Assembly (NCBI GenBank): GCA_030949995.1 | Contig: JAUZRY010000106.1 | Coordinates: forward strand, 1 to 35,747 | Source: Ardenticatenia bacterium | GTDB lineage: Bacteria; Chloroflexota; Anaerolineae; Ardenticatenales; Ardenticatenaceae | Reading direction: 5' to 3' | Length of the DNA stretch: 35,747 bases | Shown: positions 26,474 through 33,870 of the stretch, in pieces | Numbering within the stretch: the first letter of the stretch is position 1 | Layout of the letters: the number at the start of each line of letters is the position of its first letter | Notes under the pieces: model-generated | Database searches by the model: none | What the model was told of the DNA's origin: nothing | The model's input: only the letters and a program-made list of their open reading frames with translations | Translations under genes and position numbers: made by a program

Positions 26474-28111
26474 CTACCATACCCTGAGCCCGCGGGCCAC
26501 GAAGGCGGGGTTCGAGAAATAGCTGATCATGTAGGGGCCGTAGGTGATCATGATCAACACGACCAGAACAGCCACCCACAAGCCCAGTTGGCGCGTGAAG
26601 ATCGGCGAGGCGGCCTCCGGCGGCGTGATGATGTCGGCAACGGGCATGGTGACAGTGACCCGCTCGCGGGAGAGGAAGAGAGTGCCCAAGAGCACAGTGA
26701 AGAAGCTCATGGCGCCGAGGAACATCAACGTGCCGCCCACAGCCGTCATCATGTTGGGAATGCGCCAGGCGTCCAAGACATACGTAGCAGCCGCCATCCA
26801 CGTGCGGCGCGGCATGCCTTCCAGGCCGCCCGCGATCTGACCCCGGGAGAAGATGGAAACGCCGATCAGCCAGAGCCACGAGCTCACGACGCCCAAGCGC
26901 GGCTGCCACAGCTTACGGCCCGTGAGCGCCGGGATGAGCCAGTACGAAATGCCCAAGTAGGAGAGGAATACGCCCGTGCCCACGGTCAGGTGGAAGTGGC
27001 CCGGCACAAAGGAGGTGTTGTGAACCACTTGGTTCAGGTTGTAGCTGGCGTTAATCAAGCCGCTGATGCCGCCAAACATGAAGCCAATGCCGGCCAAGAG
27101 CTGAGCGGTCACACTGGGGTCGTTCCAGGGCAGCTTGAGGATCCACCCGAACAGCCCCTGGCCGCCGCGCGCCCGACCGGCCATCTCCAAGCTGGCGATC
27201 ACCGAGAAGAAGGTGATCATGCTGGGGAAGAAGACGGCGTAGGTGAGGGCCGCGTGGATTGTCTTCCACATGACCGGCACGCCGGGGTCCACAAACTGAT
27301 GGTGGAAGCCCACGGGCACGGAGAAGAGCAGAAACATGAGGAAGACGAGGCGGGTGAGCGGATCGCTCAACAGCTTGCTGCCCACCTGTTTGGGTAACAT
27401 GGTGTACCACGAGATGTAGGCCGGCAGCAGCCAGAAATACACGATAGCGTGGCCGGTGAACCAGAAGAGCGTGCGGGCCAGTTGCGGGTCCGTGCGCTCC
27501 ACCCATCCCAAGGACCACGGGATGAGCAGCACGAGGACTTCAGAGGCCACGCCGAGGGAAGCGATAAACCACATCAAGTAGACCACCAGCGAGAGGAAGG
27601 CCTGCAGGGGAACTGTCTCCCCCGGGTGATCGCGCTGCCACGCCCGCACCGTCAGCGCGATGTTCAGGAACGTCACCCATGAGCTGAGCACCACGAAGAC
27701 CAAGCCCACGTAGAAGAGGGGGTGGGCTTGGAGGGGCGGGTAGAAGGTGAAGAGCACCGTGGAGGAGTTGTCCAACATCTTCCACCCGGCCAGCACCACG
27801 CCCAACATCATGAGGACAAATTGCAACGCGGTGAGCCGGTAACTGGCCATGGGGCGCCCGAGTGAACGCATGGTCACATACGTGAGGAAAGCGCCGATGA
27901 AGGCCGTGGTGAAGACCAACACGTTCAACACGCCGTGCAAGGTCAGCCCCTGGTAGTAGCTGGCGAACCCGAAGACCTTGAAGAGATCAATGTTCATGCG
28001 CTCCAGCGCCTGGAAAAAGCCCATGATCACGCCCAGGAAGACGGCTGCCAGGGCAATGTAGAGCTGCCAGAGGACAAACCGGTCGTGGGGGCGGAACTGC
28101 TGTGCGTGCAT
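26474..28111 (-). CDS. ba3-type cytochrome c oxidase subunit I
   Basis: A 545-residue heme-copper oxidase catalytic subunit of the ba3 (B-type) class, with 12 or more membrane helices. It reduces oxygen to water and pumps protons at the cytoplasmic membrane. Low-spin heme ligand H59 is in GLTLHGVLN. The CuB His with the cross-linked Tyr is in FTGHAIVYFWLLPAYISWY, the paired CuB His in VGFHHQFVDPG, and heme ligands in FVPGHFHLTVGTG. The start ATG 28111 (AGGAGGAG upstream) lies 1 nt after the coxB stop, replacing a longer non-conserved extension. It is the last gene of the oxidase cluster. Confidence 0.95.
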   Translation of the reverse strand: MHAQQFRPHDRFVLWQLYIALAAVFLGVIMGFFQALERMNIDLFKVFGFASYYQGLTLHGVLNVLVFTTAFIGAFLTYVTMRSLGRPMASYRLTALQFVLMMLGVVLAGWKMLDNSSTVLFTFYPPLQAHPLFYVGLVFVVLSSWVTFLNIALTVRAWQRDHPGETVPLQAFLSLVVYLMWFIASLGVASEVLVLLIPWSLGWVERTDPQLARTLFWFTGHAIVYFWLLPAYISWYTMLPKQVGSKLLSDPLTRLVFLMFLLFSVPVGFHHQFVDPGVPVMWKTIHAALTYAVFFPSMITFFSVIASLEMAGRARGGQGLFGWILKLPWNDPSVTAQLLAGIGFMFGGISGLINASYNLNQVVHNTSFVPGHFHLTVGTGVFLSYLGISYWLIPALTGRKLWQPRLGVVSSWLWLIGVSIFSRGQIAGGLEGMPRRTWMAAATYVLDAWRIPNMMTAVGGTLMFLGAMSFFTVLLGTLFLSRERVTVTMPVADIITPPEAASPIFTRQLGLWVAVLVVLIMITYGPYMISYFSNPAFVARGLRVW

Positions 28112-28112
28112 C

Positions 28113-28619
28113 TCACTCCTCCTGTGCGCGGGCCTGGGTTTCAGAAGCCGTCGGCTCGACGAAAATGCGCGCGAACATCGTCTGGTGGCCAATGCCGCAG
28201 TACTCGTGGCAAATAATCCGATACTCCCCCGGCTTGTCGAAGCGTGTGGTCACCTCGGAAACTTGGCCGGGCACGAGCATCACGTTGGCATTCGTGTTGG
28301 GGATGAGAAAGCCGTGGAGCACGTCGCGTGAGGTGATGCGAAAGGTGACGGTTGAGCCGACCGGCACGCGGATTTCACCGGGAATGAACTGCCACGTTTG
28401 GGCAATCATGACCACTTCGTATTGGCCATCCCCGACCTGGCGCACCCCGGGCTGGTCGAAGGGAGGTGTGTTGGCCAACTGTTCCGGATCGACGAGCCCC
28501 CCGGGCGCGGGCAACTGAATGCCGCCAAAGAAGGCGGCGACCAGCACAGCCACGAAGAATACCTCCAGCAGGAGCAATGAAATCCAGATGAAGACTTTCT
28601 CAAAACGCTCAATGGGCAT
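28113..28619 (-). CDS. ba3-type cytochrome c oxidase subunit II
   Basis: 168 residues. A short N-terminus leads into one membrane helix (about 8-31), then a periplasmic/extracellular cupredoxin domain with the CuA site. The His is in DVLHGFLIP, and CHEYCGIGHQTM supplies two Cys, the second His and Met. It accepts electrons from cytochrome c and passes them to subunit I. The start ATG 28619 has GGAGGTGAG upstream. Short single-helix subunit II is typical of ba3 oxidases. It is directly before subunit I. Confidence 0.94.
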   Translation of the reverse strand: MPIERFEKVFIWISLLLLEVFFVAVLVAAFFGGIQLPAPGGLVDPEQLANTPPFDQPGVRQVGDGQYEVVMIAQTWQFIPGEIRVPVGSTVTFRITSRDVLHGFLIPNTNANVMLVPGQVSEVTTRFDKPGEYRIICHEYCGIGHQTMFARIFVEPTASETQARAQEE

Positions 28620-28623
28620 GGTC

Positions 28624-28776
28624 TCACCTCCGCTGGAGCAGCAGGATGAACGCATAACTCCACAGGGCGACGAGAAGGGCGACGTAGATCACGCCGAGGG
28701 CCAATGTGCCGCGGGGCTCGAATTCGGGGGAATGGCGATCATCGTGGTGTTCAGGATGTTGCTCGGGAGCACTCAC
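28624..28776 (-). CDS. Cytochrome c oxidase subunit IIa (small single-helix subunit)
   Basis: A 50-residue gene that is easily missed. The GTG start at 28776 has AGGAGGAG upstream. A His/Glu/Asp-rich N-terminus (SAPEQHPEHHDDRHSPEFEP) is followed by one membrane helix (RGTLALGVIYVALLVALWSY, then AFILLLQRR). The helix and position match the tiny subunit IIa of ba3 oxidases, which packs against subunit I and replaces a helix missing from subunit II. The stop lies 4 nt before the subunit II start, so they are coupled. The His-rich tail is not typical and could bind metal. Confidence 0.82.
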   Translation of the reverse strand: MSAPEQHPEHHDDRHSPEFEPRGTLALGVIYVALLVALWSYAFILLLQRR

Positions 28777-28831
28777 ACTTCTCCTCCTTTCAGTTCAGTC
28801 CACGGGTGTACACGCGCTTGCCAGAGCGACA

Positions 28832-29059
28832 CTACTCTTCGGAGGCCGCCCATCGCTGGACGGCTTGGACTAACCAGTAGAGCATGAAGAGATCGACAGC
28901 CACAATGACCTGCACGGCCATGACACCGACCACAAGCGCCCAGTACCGGACGAAGAGGTCGGCGGCCAAGAAGTAGGCCAGCGTTATGCTGACACCGATT
29001 TGGAGCAGGGCCAGAAAGAGGACAATGCTGAACCAAAGTGGCGAGATGTGCAGCTTCAT
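28832..29059 (-). CDS. 75-residue two-helix membrane protein of the oxidase cluster
   Basis: A small hydrophobic protein (MKLHISPLWFSIVLFLALLQ...) with two predicted helices (about 8-34 and 40-64) and an acidic C-terminus. It is the first gene of the subunit set that follows the cytochrome, 55 nt upstream of subunit IIa, with a GGGAGG ribosome site before ATG 29059. It is probably an accessory subunit (subunit IV-like) or assembly factor of the ba3 oxidase. I do not recognise the family. Confidence 0.75.
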   Translation of the reverse strand: MKLHISPLWFSIVLFLALLQIGVSITLAYFLAADLFVRYWALVVGVMAVQVIVAVDLFMLYWLVQAVQRWAASEE

Positions 29060-29232
29060 AAGGGCCTCCCCCTTTCACAATACACAATACTTATGTAGCC
29101 GTTTGGAACGACGGTTGACCAGTGTGCATCCTCACTTTTTTCGAGGATGTTCGTCATCTGGTTGGCCGCCGGTGGCCCCGACCTTATCCGGGCACGCCGA
29201 GCCCTAGGGCTCGGCGTGTGGAACACACGGCG
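29060..29232. other. Gap between cytochrome c and oxidase genes, with two hairpins
   Basis: No gene is seen. It holds a perfect 26-nt palindrome (29193-29218, CACGCCGAGCCC then its complement), probably a hairpin ending the cytochrome transcript without a U-tract. A second, shorter inverted repeat CATCCTC / GAGGATG (29127-29149) has a T-rich loop. No convincing promoter for the oxidase genes is visible here. Confidence 0.6.
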
Positions 29233-30042
29233 CTATTCCAACGATGCCAGGTACTCGACGAGGAGGTCCAATTCTTCAGGGGAAAGGAGGGTGCCGAAAT
29301 CGGCCGGCATGACGGGCGGGAAGCCTTCGACCACGTAGGTGTTCGGATCAACGATCGACTCGCGGATGTATTCGGCCGGCGTGGTGGCCGAGCCAGTGTA
29401 GTTGGGGTCCTGAATTCGCTGGGAGGCCACAGCGCCGATGCGCGTCAGCTCGGGCCCGACGGCCCCGGTCATGCCAGAGACGCCCTGGAGGGTGTGACAA
29501 CCTGCACAGCCGGAGTTGATCAAGATATCCTCGACCACCTTGCTCGGCTCGGCGGCTTGGGCGGCCGGCGCGGGCGGAGGCGTGGGCTGCGAGGCTTGGG
29601 CCGCTGGCGTGGGGGAAGGCTGTGAGGGTGGGGGCTGTACGGCCGGAGCCGGGGATTCAGCCACGGCCGGAGCAGCGCTCACCTGCGTGTAGGCCCAGAG
29701 GCCCACGGCCAGCGCCACCCAGAGCACAACCATGCCCCCGAACACGAAAGCCAAAGGCGTTGCTCCGCCAAGCACGTCCGAGAGCCACGGCCCCGTGGGC
29801 CGTCGGCCGGAGATGCGCTTGAGCGCGTGGCTCAAGCCGGGTAACTCCACGCCCGTGCCCCACAGGATGAGCACCATGAGCAACACGGCGAAAAGCGCGC
29901 CCACAACCAGCAGGCCCAATGCCAGGCTCAGGAATTGAAGCGGGGAGACGATCTGGAGGAGCACAGCGCCCGAAGCAGGAGGCCAAGGCCAGGTCGTTCC
30001 GGTTCCAGACGTTGTCACGGCGATGGGGAGAACAGTGACCAT
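29233..30042 (-). CDS. Membrane-anchored c-type cytochrome
   Basis: A 269-residue protein. Two membrane helices (about 28-62 and 96-118) are followed by a Pro/Ala/Gln-rich linker (about 120-165) and a C-terminal cytochrome c domain. That domain has one heme site, SGCAGCHTLQGV (CxxCH), and a probable axial Met in PPVMPADF. The heme domain would sit outside the membrane on a flexible tether, suited to shuttling electrons to the CuA of the downstream oxidase. The start ATG 30042 has GGAG at 9 nt. It is the first gene of the oxidase cluster and has a long leader. Confidence 0.9.
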   Translation of the reverse strand: MVTVLPIAVTTSGTGTTWPWPPASGAVLLQIVSPLQFLSLALGLLVVGALFAVLLMVLILWGTGVELPGLSHALKRISGRRPTGPWLSDVLGGATPLAFVFGGMVVLWVALAVGLWAYTQVSAAPAVAESPAPAVQPPPSQPSPTPAAQASQPTPPPAPAAQAAEPSKVVEDILINSGCAGCHTLQGVSGMTGAVGPELTRIGAVASQRIQDPNYTGSATTPAEYIRESIVDPNTYVVEGFPPVMPADFGTLLSPEELDLLVEYLASLE

Positions 30043-30238
30043 AACCGCACTCCAGTTTCATGAATGGAACCACGTGTGGATTAGCACCAAGGTGAGCGAG
30101 AGAGTCATGTCACCGAACGTGTTTGTCACGAGATCGTCCAGTTCCCAGCCAAGAGACATGCAGCCGGGTGTCTCTCATGGCGATGAGAGAAATGTGGATG
30201 CCCAACGGCGGGTTTACCGCACCGGAGGCTAGTTCCGG
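30043..30238 (-). other. Structured 5' leader of the cytochrome c gene
   Basis: About 195 nt between the predicted start point (about 30238) and the cytochrome ATG. It contains two overlapping, mutually exclusive hairpins: AGAGACA/TGTCTCT (30152-30175) and TCTCTCAT/ATGAGAGA (30171-30190). A further TCTCTC stretch lies downstream, around 30095. No credible coding frame is seen. Position and competing stems suggest possible post-transcriptional or riboswitch-like control. No known class is recognised. Confidence 0.45.
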
Positions 30239-30244
30239 AGGCCA

Positions 30245-30273
30245 ATTGTATCGTTCCCCGACGCTTCTGGCAA
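30245..30273 (-). promoter_or_regulatory. Promoter of the cytochrome c gene
   Basis: On the minus strand, TTGCCA (30273-30268), 17 nt, TACAAT (30250-30245). Five of six bases match in each hexamer, at optimal spacing. Confidence 0.7.
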
Positions 30274-30375
30274 ATTCCTCCGCCAGCACATCCTCACGGC
30301 GAGCACGGCACATGTGGGGTGAACGGAGCCGGGGGCACGGAAAGCCCCCTAAGGCACCCGTGCACTAAACGCCGC

Positions 30376-30775
30376 CTACATGGGCCACGCATACCTGGGC
30401 ACGCCCAACAGGACCAGCAGCAGCGCGGCCAGAAGCCCCACGGCCACCGTGCGGTGTCTGCGCCGGTCCGCGCAGGCGCCGGCTGCGGCTCAGCGTGGCG
30501 TGGGCCACGCCCAAGGCCACCAGCATGATCATGGGGTGCAACCACGTGGTGAAGAAGGGGTGATCCCCGGTCCACCGTCCCTGACCGGCCCAAATCACGA
30601 TGCCCAACAGCACTTGAATGTCCAGGGTGACGGTGGCCACCAGTGGCCACCGTCTGTCAACCACACGCCACTCGGCGCCTTGATGCCACTTGCGCAGGCC
30701 GCTCAACACAGCAACGCCAAAGGCGATCAACACAACCCAGCGCCAGAGATCGTGAAGGGTGACCAATGTCTCCAT
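30376..30775 (-). CDS. Four-helix membrane protein, one probable frameshift
   Basis: About 132 residues. From ATG 30775 (AGGAG upstream) four hydrophobic segments follow: LHDLWRWVVLIAFGVAVLSG, PLVATVTLDIQVLLGIVIW, HPMIMLVALGVAHATL and, after a frame change near 30468-30475, VAVGLLAALLLVLLGVPRYA. The last segment ends in WPM at TAG 30376. Without the frame change the C-terminus becomes Gly/Ala/Arg-rich and not membrane-like. The layout resembles small b561-like or unnamed four-helix membrane proteins next to respiratory genes, but conserved heme ligands are not clear. The function is unknown. It is upstream of the cytochrome c promoter. Confidence 0.7.
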
Positions 30776-30865
30776 ACACTTCTCCTCCTTGAGCTTGCAC
30801 TGCACACTGCACATTCAAGCCCGACGATCAGGGATCTCTCCTCTCCTGTTCATAGGCTTCCCCGG

Positions 30866-32297
30866 CTAATAGGCTCCGCGGCCGAACAAAATGGCGGGAA
30901 TGGTTTTGAAGAAGATGATGGCATCCAGCCAGGGTGACCAGCGTTCGGCGTAGTAAATGTCCAGAAGACACATCTCCTCGAACGGCATATCGCTGCGCCC
31001 GCTCGTCTGCCAGAGGCCTGTGAGGCCGGGGGGGACTTCCAGCCGCTTGCGGTGCCACGCCTCGTACTGCTCCACTTCCTGGGGCAAAGCCGGCCGTGGG
31101 CCAATGAGGCTCATGTCCCCCTTGAGCACGTTCCAGAGTTGGGGCAGCTCGTCCAAGCTGAAACGGCGCAGCCAGCGGCCCACACGCGTCACGCGAGGGT
31201 CATGACGCATTTTGAAAAGGGGACCATCAGCCTCGTTGAAGGGGAGCAGTTCAGCCAGCCGCTCCTCCGCGTCGGCGTACATGGAGCGAAATTTGTAGAG
31301 GGTGAACGGACGGCCGTAGCGGCCCACGCGCACCTGCTTGAAGAGCACGGGCCCTGGGGAATCGAGCTTGATGAGCAGGGCGATGATCGCCATGAGGGGG
31401 GCCAAGAGCACCAACAACGCCCCGGCCACGGCTATGTCCATCATGCGCTTGATCGCAAAGTTCCACCCCTGTAGGGGCGGCTCCCGGGTGCCGATGAGGG
31501 GAATGCCCTTGATCTCGTCCAAGTAGACGTGGCTCAGGCTGAGCTGAAAAACGTCGGGAACAATGCGGCTGCGCACGTTTTCCCGCTCACATTGGTCCAG
31601 AATGCGCATGATCTTGCGGTGATATTGCCAGGGCAAGGTGATAATCACTTCGTCCACGTTAAGCTGTTGGACGAGCTCGGGCAGGCAGGAGGTGTCGCCC
31701 AAGGCACGGATGCGCCCGATGTTCTGTTGGCGTTGGGGATCATCGTCCACAAAACCCACAATTTGGTAGCCCAACTCGGGATGGGCCACGATGTGGCGCA
31801 TGAGCGTGCGCCCTCGCTCCCCCGCGCCCACGATGAGCAGGCGCATCACGCCGAGACCCCCGCTTGCGCAACTGGTGGCGCACCAGGCGCTCTATCAGGC
31901 GCGCTGTGCCCAGAAAGAGCACCGTGAGGGCCGCCACGTAGGCGAAAATGAGCCGGGAATAGGAGTAGGGACGGTAGAAGAAGAAAATCGCGATCATCAA
32001 CACGACGGACGTTGTAGTGGCGTTCAGGATAGCGTATAGTTCCTCGAAGAAGGAAACACCCCGGCGCCGGTTGTAGACGCCTTCAATGGTCAACGTCACC
32101 AGGAGCAAGGCGGTGAGGACAGCAGCCACCGGCACATATTGGGTGTAGGGTACCCGGTAGGCCGGGTCCACCTGTCCTCCCCACTCCTGGACGTAGCGCA
32201 TCCAGTAGGCGACCGCGAACGCCACGTTGATGAGCACCACATCCACGGCCATCAGCCCAAAGCGGGCCAAGCGATGTGAGCGGTCAAGAAGACTCAT
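30866..32297 (-). CDS. Polyprenyl-phosphate sugar-1-phosphate transferase (WbaP/EpsE-like), one frameshift
   Basis: Starts an exopolysaccharide or O-antigen repeat by moving a sugar-1-phosphate from a nucleotide sugar to undecaprenyl phosphate at the cytoplasmic membrane. The N-terminal part has four membrane helices and a CoA_binding_3-like region ([26 protein letters not shown]). The C-terminal Bac_transf domain shows [80 protein letters not shown] and [14 protein letters not shown]. The frame breaks at a G5 run (31857-31861). Four G would give one 476-residue protein, the usual length of this family. ATG 32297 overlaps the upstream GT4 stop (ATGA). Confidence 0.88.
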
Positions 32298-33481
32298 ACG
32301 CCATCCTCCCCGTGGGCAACGAGGCGACGGTAGACCACTACTTGTTGCCGGGCTGCCCGAAGCCACGAGAACTGCCGGGCACGCTCCCTGGCCGCCTGGC
32401 CGAGCTGAGCCCGCTGCTCCGGTGAGGCCAACAAGTCGGCCAGGGCATCGGCCAAGGCCTCCTCGTCGTCGGGGTTCACCATGACACCTGCTGTTCCCAC
32501 GACTTCTGGCAGGCTCGAGCTGTCCGACGTGAGCACTGGTGTACCACAGGCCATAGCTTCCAACACGGGCATGCCGAAGCCCTCGTACCGGCTCGGGTAG
32601 ACGAAGAGCTCGGCTGCTGCGTACCAGTAGGGCTGTTCGTCCGACGGGATGTAGCCAGGAAAGCGAACCCGCTCCGCCAACCCCAAACGCTCCACTTCGG
32701 CGAAGATGGCCTCCGCGCCCCACCCCCGACCGCCGGCCAACACGAGGGGGGGCACGTGGGAGTCGTGCCTGGCCAGCCGAGCATACGCCCGCAGAAGCTG
32801 CACCAGGTTCTTGCGCGGTTCCAGGGTGCCCAAGTAGAGCACGAACCGCTCAGGCACCCCACGCCGCTGTCGGAACGCCGCCAGAGCGGCCTCAGCCGGC
32901 CGCTCAAATCGGCCATCCACGCCGGGGTAGACCACACTTATGTGTGATTCCGGCAGACCCAGCCAGCGGGCCACATCGCGGCGTGTGTTTTCCGAAATGA
33001 CACAGACGTGTGCGGCTTTCCGGGCCGCTATTCGTGTCATCACACGCAAGTACAGACGATTCCAAGGTCGGAACGCATTCGGCAGGTGGATGAAAGAGAG
33101 ATCGTAGACTGTGACCACGGCCGGCACGGACACCACAAGGGGCAGGGCATAGGCCAGGCCGTGAATGACGTGAACCGGCAGGGACTCACGGGCCAACACG
33201 GCCGGCCACACGATCTGTTCCCACACGATCCGCATGGCCGGACGATGGGTGTTCCAGCGGGTAACTACTCGCCGCAGGCCGGGGAGTTGCCCCCCCCGTT
33301 CGTGGGTGTAGACAGTGTACCGAATGGTGCTATCGGCCAGTGGGAGGTGGTAGAGCAACCCGTAGATGTAACGAGAAATGCCGGCGTTCCGATAGCCGCG
33401 CCGGAGCGAGAGCAGTTGGGCGTTGAGCGCCACGGAAAGGTGCGCCGGCTGTCGGACAGCGTCAACCATGCTCGAGCCCAC
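32294..33481 (-). CDS. GT4-family glycosyltransferase (polysaccharide operon)
   Basis: A 395-residue GT-B enzyme similar to the one at 22075. It has NAQLLSLRRGYRNAGISRYI near the start, VVTVYDLSFIHLPNAF, VLYLGTLEPRKNLVQLLRAY, FVYPSRYEGFGMPVLEAMAC and GTPVLTSDSSSLPEVVG (the donor-binding half). It probably adds the second sugar to the lipid-linked product of the downstream sugar transferase. GTG 33481 or ATG 33469 are possible starts. Neither has a strong ribosome site. A C8 run (33290-33297) inside it remains in frame. Confidence 0.88.
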   Translation of the reverse strand: MGSSMVDAVRQPAHLSVALNAQLLSLRRGYRNAGISRYIYGLLYHLPLADSTIRYTVYTHERGGQLPGLRRVVTRWNTHRPAMRIVWEQIVWPAVLARESLPVHVIHGLAYALPLVVSVPAVVTVYDLSFIHLPNAFRPWNRLYLRVMTRIAARKAAHVCVISENTRRDVARWLGLPESHISVVYPGVDGRFERPAEAALAAFRQRRGVPERFVLYLGTLEPRKNLVQLLRAYARLARHDSHVPPLVLAGGRGWGAEAIFAEVERLGLAERVRFPGYIPSDEQPYWYAAAELFVYPSRYEGFGMPVLEAMACGTPVLTSDSSSLPEVVGTAGVMVNPDDEEALADALADLLASPEQRAQLGQAARERARQFSWLRAARQQVVVYRRLVAHGEDGV

Positions 33482-33586
33482 ACGTTTGGAATTTCACCCT
33501 CCTCCACGCTCCCGTACTCACACGATCACCCCACCACCGTATTCATGTCGTCGCCCGCGCTTCCTCTCACGGGCCCACAATGAAGG

Positions 33587-33615
33587 ATTATATCACAGGC
33601 AAAATGTCCTCCCAA
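33587..33615 (-). promoter_or_regulatory. Promoter of the GT4-sugar transferase operon
   Basis: On the minus strand, TTGGGA (33615-33610), 17 nt, TATAAT (33592-33587). The predicted start near 33580 gives a leader of about 100 nt to the GT4 gene. Confidence 0.65.
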
Positions 33616-33632
33616 ACACCACCGCCACGGCG

Positions 33633-33759
33633 TGACCGTTCCAAAACAGGCGGGCTAGAGCTTGTGCATCCGTTCATTCATCGCTTCGACCCACAACCCC
33701 ACGCCCTGCTGCTCCTGGGCCACAACTACTCGCACCTCACCGCGTCTTTGGAACGGTCA
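33633..33759. repeat. 13-bp perfect inverted repeat enclosing 101 nt
   Basis: TGACCGTTCCAAA (33633-33645) and its exact complement TTTGGAACGGTCA (33747-33759) bracket 101 nt in the non-coding 33482-33870 region. No target-site duplication is evident. It could be the ends of a small non-autonomous element, a structured RNA closing stem, or paired operator sites. The rest of this 390-nt gap holds only the operon promoter. I saw no further gene or terminator. Confidence 0.6.
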
Positions 33760-33870
33760 TGTGACGGGTGTTCTTGCGAAACAAGGCGTTCCCGGATTGG
33801 AGGTTGTCCCCATGATAGCCAAAAGGCGCTCGGCGTGAAGACCAGCAGGACAGAGGCAACTGTTTTCCGC

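Noticed and set aside
30110-30313. A 67-codon minus-strand reading frame, slightly recombinase-like at its start
   Set aside because: The cytochrome c promoter lies inside it, there is no good ribosome site and no clear family motif. It is more likely non-coding leader and promoter.
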